A stretch of 39,136 nt of DNA from Phycisphaerales bacterium (GCA_030748805.1 JASMLG010000076.1:1-39136); one strand, 5' to 3'. Positions 24,767 through 33,286 are shown, numbered from the stretch's first letter. A program made the numbers and translations. Notes: a model not told the origin generated them from the sequence alone.

Positions 24767-25306
24767 ATGCGACGAGGGTTTACCGTAGTTGAGTTGTTGA
24801 TTGGAGTAGCAATTGCATCAATCTTATTGACTGGTTTATTTGCTGCAATTCAATCATCTGTAAATGCTTATGAACGTTCATCAGCTGATGGTGTAAATAG
24901 GCTTACTTCTAGGTTAATAGCAGAGAGAATTGCTCTTCTAGTTCGTACGAGTTCTACGTTTGGCCCTCTTCCTGCAGTTGCAACAGAGAATGAGGTAGAG
25001 AGTGACTATATTGAGATTACTACTCCATCCGGACAGTTCATAACTATCACTTGGGATAATGTCAAAGAAACATTGGAAATGGATGTAAATGGGGTTTCAT
25101 CAACTGTTCTTGGAGGGGTAACTCAGTTGTCAGGTGGAATATCAATTACCCCGTTTTTATTGCAATTCGAAAATGGCATAACCCTTAAACGCCTTACAAT
25201 TAATCTAGCAGTTGTTCCAGATCCTGACCATTCAACACAAATGGATGGTTCTAGCGAAACCATTAGGTTGACAGCATCTGTTATACCTCGTGCGCAATTG
25301 TACTAA
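24767..25306 (+). CDS. Type IV prepilin-like protein (GspJ/PilW-like)
   Basis: 179 aa with a textbook prepilin N-terminus: MRRG, then FTVVELLIGVAIASILLTG with Glu at +5. The head is beta-rich (YIEITTPSGQFITITWDN) and has no Cys pair. The ATG follows the preceding stop directly (TAAATG). With the I-like and K-like proteins upstream it forms a set comparable to the GspI-J-K tip complex of type II secretion. It is the last gene of the operon. Confidence 0.85.
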   Translation: MRRGFTVVELLIGVAIASILLTGLFAAIQSSVNAYERSSADGVNRLTSRLIAERIALLVRTSSTFGPLPAVATENEVESDYIEITTPSGQFITITWDNVKETLEMDVNGVSSTVLGGVTQLSGGISITPFLLQFENGITLKRLTINLAVVPDPDHSTQMDGSSETIRLTASVIPRAQLY

Positions 25307-25375
25307 CTGTAGAGATCCCAAAAGTAACTATATTTGATATGGAGTTTGCTCAGATTATTTTTATTGTTTTGGCGA

Positions 25376-26734
25376 CTAAAGTTTTACTCTGTTAGACAAC
25401 TTGTATGCGGTCAGAGAATCATCTGCTTCTGCAATTACACGAGCAATTGGTTCTGTGTTACTCGGCCGTAAGTGTAACCACCCTTCATCAAAGTCAATGC
25501 GAAGACCATCGCTGTCGTCTTGTTTTTCATTTGAATATTCTTTTTTAAGTCGCTCGATTTCTTTTTCAATCGCTGGTACTCCACCAAGGTCAGATAAATC
25601 AATCGTTCGCTTTATCATCTCGTATGGTTTGATGCTTCTTACGATAGACGAGAGTTTTTCTTTTTTAAGACGCATTAAGTCAAGTGTCAACGCCATGCTG
25701 ATCAAACTGTCTCTAACCCAGCAAATTTCGGGAAAAATAACTCCGCCGTTTCCTTCGCCACCAATCACACATCCATGTTCTTTCATGACATTTGCTACAT
25801 TTGCTTCTCCAACAGCGGATCTCCATGTTTTGCAGTTGAAGGAGTCCGCTATGTCATCAATCATTCTACTGGTAGAAAGATTTGCAGCCGTTGAAGTGTT
25901 TGGGTTTTCGTGAAGCCATCTCATTGCAGTTAGGGCTAGGGTGTATTCTTCGCCGAAGTAAAATCCAGTTTCATCGACAATTGCAAGCCGGTCAGCATCA
26001 GGATCTTGAGCAAAACCAACATCAGCATCATACTTATCAACCATTGAAGAAAGTTCGGTCAGATTTTCTTGTTTGGGCTCAGGAGAGTGAGCAAAATCAC
26101 CAGTTGGTTCGCCATTCAGATGAAGTACTTCACACCCAAGAAGTTCAAGTAATTTAAAACCCGGAATACACCCAGCGCCATTTATCGAATCTAGCACAAC
26201 TCGAAATTGCATTTCGCGGATTGGGTTTGGATCAATGACACCTAACACCTTCGCGATGTGAGTGTCGTGTCCACTTGAGTTTGCCTTTATCATTCCGCCA
26301 CTCTTAATTGGCAACATAACGTTCTCGCGAAAACGTCTTATGATTTCCTCTGCTTCAGCCCAGGAAGGTGCAAGTCCATCGCCATTTAGGCATTTGATGC
26401 CATTCCATGGAGTTGGATTATGAGAAGCAGTAACAATGATTCCACCATCTGATTTCAGGGAATTGATCATAACTCCTGCAGTTGGTGTTGCAATAACACC
26501 AAGGTCGGTTACTTTGCAACCGCATTTTACAAAAGCATTTGCAGCGGAGTTTTGCAGAGAAGGACCACTTGGTCTACTATCTCTGGCTACACAAAGGGTG
26601 GGGATTCTTCCAAGTTTATCATGCAAAAATGAAACAAATGCTCCTGCGTAAGCATGAGCAACCTCTTCAGTCATTGTTTCGCCAACAATTCCCCGAGCCC
26701 CAGAAACAGAAAGCATAAGCGGTGAGTTTGTCAT
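25376..26734 (-). CDS. glmM: Phosphoglucosamine mutase
   Basis: Converts glucosamine 6-phosphate to glucosamine 1-phosphate for UDP-GlcNAc, hence peptidoglycan-like polymers and lipid A. A 452-aa alpha-D-phosphohexomutase: SGARGIVG at the N-terminus, phosphoserine loop TASHNPTPWNG with Ser104, metal loop DPDADRLAI, sugar loop GEGNGGVIFP and phosphate-binding loop RPSNTEP. The GEGNGG loop is more typical of GlmM than of phosphomannomutase, but substrate cannot be proved from sequence. It is the last gene of a minus-strand operon and overlaps the preceding stop by ATGA. Confidence 0.82.
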   Translation of the reverse strand: MTNSPLMLSVSGARGIVGETMTEEVAHAYAGAFVSFLHDKLGRIPTLCVARDSRPSGPSLQNSAANAFVKCGCKVTDLGVIATPTAGVMINSLKSDGGIIVTASHNPTPWNGIKCLNGDGLAPSWAEAEEIIRRFRENVMLPIKSGGMIKANSSGHDTHIAKVLGVIDPNPIREMQFRVVLDSINGAGCIPGFKLLELLGCEVLHLNGEPTGDFAHSPEPKQENLTELSSMVDKYDADVGFAQDPDADRLAIVDETGFYFGEEYTLALTAMRWLHENPNTSTAANLSTSRMIDDIADSFNCKTWRSAVGEANVANVMKEHGCVIGGEGNGGVIFPEICWVRDSLISMALTLDLMRLKKEKLSSIVRSIKPYEMIKRTIDLSDLGGVPAIEKEIERLKKEYSNEKQDDSDGLRIDFDEGWLHLRPSNTEPIARVIAEADDSLTAYKLSNRVKL

Positions 26735-27093
26735 GGTTTAAAAGTAGCAGTACAGTTTGGAGCTTCGGTGATAGTTACTGAACTCAATAGAAGCGGTGAT
26801 TCTATACGGTCTCGTAATTCAGTTGCGATGTACTTCGCCACTATTTCAGCAGTAGGGTTTTTGCCGTTAAGAACATGGCAAGTGTTTAAGTTGGAATCAC
26901 GAAGAGGGCTAATAATAGTTTCAAGTTGTTTTTGTAGTTCGATGAAGTCAACCAATACTTCATCACAATCAAGGGTGTTTCCTGAAATTACTATAACCAC
27001 TTTCCACTTATGGTTGTGTTGAGGTTCTTCTACTCCAGCGATAGTTACTGCGTGAGTAGCATCAAAAGAAGAGGAAACAGAAACATCAAACAT
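26731..27093 (-). CDS. 6-pyruvoyltetrahydropterin synthase/QueD-family protein with Glu for the catalytic Cys
   Basis: About 120 aa from MFDVSVSSSFDATHA (ATG at 27093; the longer open frame upstream is the neighbour's region). Zinc-ligand positions are kept: His in FDATHAV and the HxH in QHNHKW. The catalytic Cys of QueD before HGH is absent; instead the sequence is EEPQHNH, giving an ExxHxH pattern. VDFIELQKQL, HVLNGKNPTAE and TITEAPNCTATF follow the family. The ExxHGH variant is known as PTPS-III, which makes 6-hydroxymethyldihydropterin and can replace FolB in folate synthesis. A folate role is therefore possible; queuosine synthesis is the alternative. It overlaps the Nudix gene by eight bases. 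Confidence 0.78.
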   Translation of the reverse strand: MFDVSVSSSFDATHAVTIAGVEEPQHNHKWKVVIVISGNTLDCDEVLVDFIELQKQLETIISPLRDSNLNTCHVLNGKNPTAEIVAKYIATELRDRIESPLLLSSVTITEAPNCTATFKP

Positions 27094-27619
27094 CGCTCGC
27101 TGTCCATTCTTCTTGAACAGTCCAAGTAAATGGCTCTGTTGAACAATCAATATGAATTGCGAAGAATCCATTTCGATGCTGTTTAGCTAGTGGCCAAATA
27201 ATTTTTCTATCTGTATTGGGTATGTTCTTTGATTCAACTTCATCAATAGGAATCCACTCTAGTGTTCCTTCATCAATCTCCATTGAATCAATTTCAGTTT
27301 GTTGAATTGGTCTAGTGACTTCGTAAAGAAAAATTAGCCAGTGTGTTTCTCCTTCGTATGCGGTTTCAGACAGCATCCCCGATAACCTAATGTCAGTTGT
27401 ATCTACTATCACACCGGACTCTTCACGAATTTCACGAACAGCGCATTCGTGTGGACTTTCTCCAACTGTTGCTTCTAGTTTTCCGCCTATAGGTGAATAA
27501 AAACCAGCGTTTGGGTTCTTTGTTCTTTTTAGTAGTAATAGTCGGTCGTTATCATCGTATAGATAGCAAAGCACCGCAATTTTGTATGGAAGATCACGAA
27601 TGGAATGCTTGTCAATCAT
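27086..27619 (-). CDS. Nudix hydrolase
   Basis: A 177-aa cytosolic pyrophosphohydrolase. The Nudix box is GGKLEATVGESPHECAVREI followed by REESGV. The E-x7-REUxEE part is exact, but two extra residues lie between the leading Gly and the first Glu. The N-terminus (IAVLCYLYDDNDRLLLLKRT) resembles MutT-type 8-oxo-dGTPases or ADP-ribose hydrolases; substrate is not predictable. It sits between pdxJ (ATGA overlap) and the pterin gene, so a role such as dihydroneopterin triphosphate dephosphorylation (FolQ-like) is conceivable but unproved. Confidence 0.85.
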   Translation of the reverse strand: MIDKHSIRDLPYKIAVLCYLYDDNDRLLLLKRTKNPNAGFYSPIGGKLEATVGESPHECAVREIREESGVIVDTTDIRLSGMLSETAYEGETHWLIFLYEVTRPIQQTEIDSMEIDEGTLEWIPIDEVESKNIPNTDRKIIWPLAKQHRNGFFAIHIDCSTEPFTWTVQEEWTASDV

Positions 27620-28362
27620 TGATTTGCTTTTTCTATTTGTTGTTTCATTTCACTCACTGCTTTTCTCATTCCCACAAAAACACTCCTACTGACTATAGAG
27701 TGGCCAATGTGTAACTCGGAGATGCCTTCAATCGAGGCAATTTTAACAACGTTATGGTGAGTAAGTCCATGACCTGCATTGCATAGCATTCCTAGTGTAT
27801 GAACATGAGATACTGCCTTCGATATTTTAGAGAGTTCACCTAGGACTTTATCATGATCAAGTGAAAAAACGTTTGCGATTACTGCTTCAGCGTAACTTCC
27901 AGTGTGTATTTCACAAACATTGAACCCGCATGATTTTGCTGCATCAATTTGATTAATGTCCGGATCGACAAATGCGCTTACTCTAATCCCAACGCCAGTA
28001 AAGCAGCCAACCACCTCAGTTAGCCAATCAATATCGCCCAATATGTTCAGCCCACCTTCAGTAGTGATTTCGTCCCTACCTTCGGGCACAATCATTGCCA
28101 TATTTGGTTTTGTTGATAATGCCAATTCAATCATCTCAGGAGTTGCTGCGAGTTCAAGATTTAATGGAACTTGTACATGTTTGATAAGTTGAAGCAAGTC
28201 TTCGTCTTGCATGTGTCTTCGATCTTCTCGAATATGAAGGGTAATGCCATCAGAGCCCCCAAGAATCGCTTCATCAGCAGCTAGGATTGGATCTGGCTCA
28301 AAGGTCATTCTTGCCTGACGAATCGTTGCAACATGGTCAATATTGACGCAAAGTTTGATCAT
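27616..28362 (-). CDS. pdxJ: Pyridoxine 5'-phosphate synthase
   Basis: Condenses 3-amino-2-oxopropyl phosphate with 1-deoxyxylulose 5-phosphate in the DXP-dependent vitamin B6 pathway. The 248-aa TIM barrel shows KLCVNIDHVATIRQAR, GSDGITLHIREDRRHMQDED, LNLELAATPEM, VCEIHTGSYAEA, GMLCNAGHGLTHHNV and ISELHIGHSIVSRSVFVG. The ATG at 28362 matches the family; the frame is open further upstream to 28431 without family similarity. AGGA lies nine bases before the ATG. First gene of the pdxJ-nudix-PTPS-glmM operon and divergent from phoU. Confidence 0.95.
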   Translation of the reverse strand: MIKLCVNIDHVATIRQARMTFEPDPILAADEAILGGSDGITLHIREDRRHMQDEDLLQLIKHVQVPLNLELAATPEMIELALSTKPNMAMIVPEGRDEITTEGGLNILGDIDWLTEVVGCFTGVGIRVSAFVDPDINQIDAAKSCGFNVCEIHTGSYAEAVIANVFSLDHDKVLGELSKISKAVSHVHTLGMLCNAGHGLTHHNVVKIASIEGISELHIGHSIVSRSVFVGMRKAVSEMKQQIEKANQ

Positions 28363-28447
28363 GAAACATTTCCTGACGTGGGACAATACATCTGTATGGC
28401 GAGTATACTCCCACAGAGCCGATATGCGCACTCAAGAAAGAAAGTAG

Positions 28448-29128
28448 ATGTCAGAGTTTGAAAGAAAACTATCTCAGTTAAAATCAGATTTGAACACCCA
28501 AGGAGCGCGGGTTTCAGATCAATTGTTAAGAGCGGTCGAATCGAGTTTCGATGGAAATGTGGAAGTGGCTCAAACTGTTGTTGACAGTGATTACATAATA
28601 GATCGCGTCGATGTAGAAATAGAAAGAGCGTGTATTGAACTACTTCGACTAGGAGCAACGGAAGAGCGCGAGTTAAGAGGTGTTTTGACGATTGTAAAAG
28701 TAAACAATGAGTTGGAGAGAATTGCTGATTGTGCAGTAGATGTTGCCGAATCAGCGATTAACCACGGAAAACTTATATCTGTTGCACCCCCCACATTTAG
28801 GGTTATGGCAAACAGCGTTGTTGGTATGGCAAGAGATACGAACAATGCGTTATCAGAGCACGACACGGACATGGCTACACGTGTACTAACTTTCGATGAC
28901 ACTGTCAATCGTTTTAGAAAAGAGATTGTTCTTGATGTTCAACAAAGAACAAGTAAGGGTGAACTTGAACCCCTTGTCGCCTTTGAATTACTTGCTGTGA
29001 CACGATCACTAGAGAGGGTAGCGGATCATTGCACAAATATATGTGAACAAGTGATTTATCTTGAAACAGGGAAGATTGTCAGGCACTTACCAGAAGGATG
29101 GACAGAACCGGAAAAGCCGAAGTTTTGA
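28448..29128 (+). CDS. phoU: PhoU-family phosphate regulator
   Basis: A 226-aa all-helical protein with the two PhoU three-helix repeats (about 10-105 and 115-215): VKVNNELERIADCAVDVAES in the first and LLAVTRSLERVADHCTNICE in the second, both with the E/D-x3-D metal-binding pattern. PhoU links phosphate uptake by PstSCAB with the PhoR kinase, but no pst or pho genes are next to it here. Its stop lies inside the start region of the following pyrophosphorylase gene. Confidence 0.92.
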   Translation: MSEFERKLSQLKSDLNTQGARVSDQLLRAVESSFDGNVEVAQTVVDSDYIIDRVDVEIERACIELLRLGATEERELRGVLTIVKVNNELERIADCAVDVAESAINHGKLISVAPPTFRVMANSVVGMARDTNNALSEHDTDMATRVLTFDDTVNRFRKEIVLDVQQRTSKGELEPLVAFELLAVTRSLERVADHCTNICEQVIYLETGKIVRHLPEGWTEPEKPKF

Positions 29129-30477
29129 GTGATTTACCACAGAAACTACATCAACGAATAAAAGAACATGATCAAGAACAAATACTCTTGTTTTGGGATG
29201 AACTTACTGATCAAGAACAGAATGAGTTTGTACAACAACTAGAATCTGTTGATTTCGTTCTTCTTGCACTTTTGTTGCAACAACCAGAGGACAAACAAGC
29301 AGGGTCTATTGAACCGTGTTCGGTTTCTGTGTTGGATGAAACATACAGTGAGGATGGCGAGAAGGTTATCCGCAGTGGCGAACTTGGTGTGCTGACAGTT
29401 GCTGGAGGGCAAGGCACGCGACTTGGCTGGAGTGGTCCAAAGGGAACATTTCCAGCAACACCGGTAACTGGAAAATCTCTTTTTCAGGTTATTGCAGAGC
29501 AGATTGTGTTTGCATCAGTGAAATATAATGTAACTATTCCTTGGTACATCATGACAAGTAGTGAGAATGATGAAGCAACCAGATCCTTTTTGCTTGACAA
29601 CAATTGTTTTGGTTTAGACAGAACAGATATTTTTATTTTTGTCCAGGGTGAATTGCCATCAGTTGATACTGAGGGCAAGATACTCCTTGTTGAAAAAAAT
29701 AAAATTGCGATGAGTCCAGATGGTCATGGTGGTGTCATTGCTGCAATGAAGAATAGCGGTGCACTTGTTGAGATGGAGAGTCGAGGTATAAAACATCTCT
29801 CTTATGTACAAGTAGATAACCCATTAGCCCATGTTATAGACCCCAAATTTATAGGAATGCACGTGAGCAACGACTCGTCTGTTGAAGCTACTAGTAAGTG
29901 TGTCAAAAAAACTAACCCAGATGAACGTGTTGGTGTTTTTTGTAAAATTAATGGCAAAACGACGATTGTTGAATATATTGATCTGCCCAAGGATAAACAG
30001 TTAGAAAAAGACGAGGACGGGAATCTAATTTTTGGCGCTGGCTCTATCGCTATACATTTGTTTTCAACGGAATTTCTTCAACGAGTTGCGGACAATCTGA
30101 CGTGGCACAAACAGTTTAAAAAAGTCCCCCATATTTCATTGGAGAATGGAAGAACGGTTGATTCAGAGACCCCTAACGCATACAAATTTGAACGTTTTGT
30201 TTTTGACGTGCTTCCTTTGGCTAAAAAATCTTTAGTTGTGGAAACAGATCGTTCTGAAGAGTTTGCTCCAATTAAAAACGCTACTGGAACAGATTCTCCA
30301 GAGTCAAGCCATTTTCTTCAGCAACAACGTGCAAGAAGATGGCTTGAAATCAGAGGTATAAGTGTTCCTGATTCCTCAGTTGTTGAAATAAGCCCGCTAT
30401 CTGCTGATTCTCCACATGATTTAAAGGAAGATATTCTTTCAGAAAAAATTGGTGATGATGAGAAGGTTTCCTTTTAA
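29098..30477 (+). CDS. UAP1-like UDP-N-acetylhexosamine pyrophosphorylase (eukaryote-type UDPGP family)
   Basis: Forms UDP-sugar from UTP and sugar 1-phosphate. At 459 aa it matches eukaryotic UAP1/AGX rather than bacterial GlmU. It has the nucleotide loop VAGGQGTRLGWSGPKGTF, GKSLFQV, MTSSENDEAT, SPDGHGGVIAAMKNSG, the metal/uridine motif YVQVDNPL and CKINGKTTIVEY. There is no C-terminal acetyltransferase hexapeptide domain. The ATG at 29098 overlaps phoU by 31 bases; a TTG at 29125 (TTGA overlap) is an alternative start. Together with GlmM from the nearby operon it could supply UDP-GlcNAc for LpxA; substrate specificity is inferred. Confidence 0.85.
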   Translation: MDRTGKAEVLSDLPQKLHQRIKEHDQEQILLFWDELTDQEQNEFVQQLESVDFVLLALLLQQPEDKQAGSIEPCSVSVLDETYSEDGEKVIRSGELGVLTVAGGQGTRLGWSGPKGTFPATPVTGKSLFQVIAEQIVFASVKYNVTIPWYIMTSSENDEATRSFLLDNNCFGLDRTDIFIFVQGELPSVDTEGKILLVEKNKIAMSPDGHGGVIAAMKNSGALVEMESRGIKHLSYVQVDNPLAHVIDPKFIGMHVSNDSSVEATSKCVKKTNPDERVGVFCKINGKTTIVEYIDLPKDKQLEKDEDGNLIFGAGSIAIHLFSTEFLQRVADNLTWHKQFKKVPHISLENGRTVDSETPNAYKFERFVFDVLPLAKKSLVVETDRSEEFAPIKNATGTDSPESSHFLQQQRARRWLEIRGISVPDSSVVEISPLSADSPHDLKEDILSEKIGDDEKVSF

Positions 30478-30482
30478 TTAAC

Positions 30483-31145
30483 ATGGAAGCATGGGTCGAT
30501 CAAATTCTTTCAGTGGTTGATCCGGTTTGGGGACCTTGGGTCGTGTACGGATTGTTACTTTTGTCAGGGTTTGGCATACCACTTGGCGAGGACATAATTA
30601 TTATTCCTGCTGGGATGCTTGTTCAACATGGAGAACTGCCATTAGTTCCAACATTAATCGCGGCGTATTTCGGAGTAGTTTGTGGGGACATACTTTGGTT
30701 CATTGTTTGTTCAAAACTGGGCACTCGAATGTTGCACAAAAAGTGGTTTAAGCGGCTAGTACATCCTCGCAGGATGTTGCAGGTGAAATATCAGTTTGAC
30801 GTTCGAGGTGCTTGGGTAGTTGTTTTGGCAAGATTTATTCCCGCAAGTCGGACAACGACAATAACTGTTGCAGGAATGATGCACATGAGTTTTTGGAAAT
30901 TTGCCGCTGCCACATCCATTTGTGTTCTTGTAACTGCACCAATGCAACTTTTTGCTGGTTGGTGGATAGTTACAAGTTTGCAAGCCGAGTCAACAGTTGA
31001 AATGGTCATTCGCCTACTTGGTCTAGTGATGGTGGTTATCGCAATAATATTGACCTATAGGTTGTGGTCAAAGCATCGTAGGTCAGGGCAGAGAATTCCA
31101 AGAGCAAAAGTATCTTGGTTGACTAAATTTTCGCCAAAGAAATAA
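30483..31145 (+). CDS. DedA-family (SNARE-associated/VTT) membrane protein
   Basis: A 220-aa inner-membrane protein. It has the DedA features: a re-entrant segment near the N-terminus (GFGIPLGEDIIIIPAGML, with acidic residues in the membrane), FGVVCGDILWFIVCSKLG, and the conserved Arg motif VLARFIPASRTTTITVAGM. Members act in membrane homeostasis and some flip undecaprenyl phosphate (UptA) or phosphatidylethanolamine; the exact role here is open. It starts five bases after the pyrophosphorylase gene, so it is probably co-transcribed with it. Confidence 0.88.
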   Translation: MEAWVDQILSVVDPVWGPWVVYGLLLLSGFGIPLGEDIIIIPAGMLVQHGELPLVPTLIAAYFGVVCGDILWFIVCSKLGTRMLHKKWFKRLVHPRRMLQVKYQFDVRGAWVVVLARFIPASRTTTITVAGMMHMSFWKFAAATSICVLVTAPMQLFAGWWIVTSLQAESTVEMVIRLLGLVMVVIAIILTYRLWSKHRRSGQRIPRAKVSWLTKFSPKK

Positions 31146-31175
31146 AAAGAGTCCATAGTTGTCTATAATACGAGA

Positions 31176-32309
31176 ATGAGAACAGTAATTACTGGGCAAA
31201 TCGGAATGGACAAGAAGCCATACTTGGAAGAAGTTTCACGTTTGGGTGGAGAACGTGGTGGGAAAATAGAAGTTTTTAATGTTGGCCAGATGATGTATGC
31301 AGAGGGACCCGACATAAGACCAGGGAGGATTTTGGACCTTCCTCTCAGTCGATTACACTCATTGCGTCGAGCAGCCATCAAAGACATTGTTTCATCAACA
31401 ACCCCTTTTGAAGACCACAAAAATGTAGTAATGAACACCCACGCGACTTTTCGGTGGCGACATGGTTTGTTTCCTGCTTTTGATTTTGATCAATTAGATG
31501 AGTTTAATCCAAACCTATTTATTTGTTTGGTTGACAATATTGAAGTAGTCCACGACCGTTTACATTCAGAGCATGATATTGATGCCACCCTTAAGGACTG
31601 CATGGTATGGCGTGAAGAAGAAATTCTCGCAACAGAGTTGATGGCTCAAGCGTGTGGATGCAGAAATTCTTTTTTTGTATTAAGCAGAGGACGTCATCAA
31701 GATACAACTGAAACGTGTTACAAATTAATTTCTAGATATAATCTGAAAAAAGTTTATCCCAGTTTTCCGATGAGCCATGTTGTGGATATGCCAGATATTC
31801 TTGATGAAATAGACCAGTTTAGGGCTGCTCTCGCAAAACACTTCATTACATTCGATCCAGCGGATGTTGACGAAAAATTATTACTCGATAAGGGAATTGA
31901 AGCAGCAAAAGAAGGCAAGGATTGGATTGAGGTCGAAGCACATGCTTTTGGTGGCAAAAAGGGTGGTGAGCCAATGCGTGTTTCTGTTAGAGAAATTCTC
32001 GATATAGCGGGTGATATTGATGGCCAAATATACATGCGAGATTTCCGTTTAATCGACCAATCGGACATGATTGTTTCATTGGTTCCAGAACTTCCTGGAG
32101 GGGTCCCAGGCTTGTCAAGTGGGGTTGAGCGTGAATTGCAACATGCTTGGGAGCACACTAAAGAAGTTTATGTTGTGTGGAAGCCGGCTAAACCTCCTTC
32201 GCCATTTATTACAGAAACAGCAACAAGAATTTTTGCGAACGTAGACGAGGCCTTGGATTATTTTTCAGAGCAAGGATATTTTGAAATGGCCAATTTGTTT
32301 GGCCATTAA
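31176..32309 (+). CDS. Nucleotide-kinase-like protein with a deoxyribosyltransferase-like C-terminal domain
   Basis: 377 aa, soluble. The N-terminal half (about 1-200) resembles archaeal-type adenylate kinase or AAA_33 kinases in layout (VVMNTHATFRW, NPNLFICLVDNIEVVHDRL, a lid-like Asp/Arg region), but the P-loop is degenerate: VITGQIGMDKKPY has no GxxxxGK[S/T]. The C-terminal half (about 255-365) has a nucleoside 2-deoxyribosyltransferase-like pattern: QIYMRDFRLIDQSDMIVSLV, then SSGVERELQHAWEHTKEVYV with the Ser-Gly-x-x-x-Glu motif. Function is unknown; nucleotide or nucleoside processing is inferred. Its stop overlaps the stop of truA. Confidence 0.6.
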   Translation: MRTVITGQIGMDKKPYLEEVSRLGGERGGKIEVFNVGQMMYAEGPDIRPGRILDLPLSRLHSLRRAAIKDIVSSTTPFEDHKNVVMNTHATFRWRHGLFPAFDFDQLDEFNPNLFICLVDNIEVVHDRLHSEHDIDATLKDCMVWREEEILATELMAQACGCRNSFFVLSRGRHQDTTETCYKLISRYNLKKVYPSFPMSHVVDMPDILDEIDQFRAALAKHFITFDPADVDEKLLLDKGIEAAKEGKDWIEVEAHAFGGKKGGEPMRVSVREILDIAGDIDGQIYMRDFRLIDQSDMIVSLVPELPGGVPGLSSGVERELQHAWEHTKEVYVVWKPAKPPSPFITETATRIFANVDEALDYFSEQGYFEMANLFGH

Positions 32310-33070
32310 TCGAACGATACCCATTCAAGCGTTAATCCATGAGCAGGCAAGGTTTTTCCCGCGCCTCTTCTGTCCCCTGACACAATAATACTCGTAATGT
32401 CTTCTGGGTTGATTTTACCTCGACCAACCTCAAGAAGGGTTCCCGCGATTATTCGAACCATGTTCCATAAAAAACCATCTCCAGAAACATGTATTGCAAG
32501 CCTACCTTCATTTGTTGGTTCAACAGTGCAACTGTAAATTCTTCTTGTAGTAGATTCTCGGCCATGATTAAGTTTTGTGAATCCTATAAAGTCATGTTCA
32601 CCTTCAAACAATTTTGCCCCTTGATTCATTAAGTCAGGATCTAATTCAAAGGCGGTATGTGAAATAAATCTTCGGTTGAATAGTGGTTTTCTTAGTGGGT
32701 TGCTACAGCCATGAGCCAGAGAGTATTTGTATCCTTTAGAAGTACAATCATCAATTGGGTTGAAACTGTTATGAACGATATCAATAGCCCGAATTTGTAC
32801 ATCATCAGGCAGCCACGAATTAATGCCCATAATTAATTTTTCCGGTCTTATCTCATTCTTAGATGCAAATGTTGCAACTTGACCAGTTGCATGAACCCCA
32901 GAATCTGTTCTTGATGCGCCAATAACATTTATTGGCTCACGAACGACCTTGGTAATTGCTTTCTCTATAACTTCCTGAACCGTACGCAAGGAACGCATGC
33001 CAGGTCGATTCTGTGTTTGCCACCCATGAAAATCAGTTCCATCATATGCAACTATCATCCTATATCTCAT
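32306..33070 (-). CDS. truA: tRNA pseudouridine(38-40) synthase
   Basis: Isomerises uridines 38-40 in the tRNA anticodon stem. The 254-aa protein has YDGTDFHGWQTQ, the catalytic Asp56 in GASRTDSGVHATGQV, NFIGFTK-like HDFIGFTKL, and the C-terminal GDGFLWNMVRIIAGTLLEVG plus APAHGLTL equivalent LPAHGLTLEWV. Start at 33070 (MRYRMIVAYDG) agrees with the family; Met5 is also possible. Its promoter lies in the repeat-rich region to the right. The TTAA at 32306-32309 provides both its stop and that of the convergent gene. Confidence 0.94.
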   Translation of the reverse strand: MRYRMIVAYDGTDFHGWQTQNRPGMRSLRTVQEVIEKAITKVVREPINVIGASRTDSGVHATGQVATFASKNEIRPEKLIMGINSWLPDDVQIRAIDIVHNSFNPIDDCTSKGYKYSLAHGCSNPLRKPLFNRRFISHTAFELDPDLMNQGAKLFEGEHDFIGFTKLNHGRESTTRRIYSCTVEPTNEGRLAIHVSGDGFLWNMVRIIAGTLLEVGRGKINPEDITSIIVSGDRRGAGKTLPAHGLTLEWVSFD

Positions 33071-33092
33071 CCCCCCATTCTATCTCCCCGAT

Positions 33093-33150
33093 GGGGGGTC
33101 AGACCAGGGGTCAGGTCGGGGGTCAGACCAGGGGTCTGACCCCCGACCTG
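33093..33150. repeat. GGGGTCAGACC repeat cluster with an 18-bp perfect hairpin
   Basis: Several direct and inverted copies of GGGGTCAGACC or GGGGTCAGGTC are packed here. The right part forms a perfect inverted repeat: CAGGTCGGGGGTCAGACC (33112-33129) pairs with GGTCTGACCCCCGACCTG (33133-33150) around a three-base loop AGG. No gene ends here on either strand, so it is not an obvious terminator. REP/RAYT-type palindromes and hairpin targets of mobile elements look like this; the same core occurs at 2902-2914. Confidence 0.75.
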
Positions 33151-33240
33151 GCACCGTAGCGAAAAACCGCAGTTCTAACTTTGCGTATGATTAAAAGGCG
33201 ATAATGTGATGATTGCAACCTCCCAATGACCCACTAAAAG

Positions 33241-33253
33241 GGGGTCTGACCCC
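33241..33253. repeat. GGGGTCTGACCCC palindrome
   Basis: Another copy of the palindrome family found at 2902-2914 and 33093-33150, in the opposite orientation. The 90 bases between the two clusters (33151-33240) hold no gene or other feature that I can recognise. Confidence 0.65.
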
Positions 33254-33286
33254 AGGTCTGTCACCTGTATTGACCATACGTCAGAC

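Noticed and set aside
33112..33150. The 18-bp hairpin as a transcription terminator
   Set aside because: It lies between two divergent gene starts, has no T run and follows no gene end.
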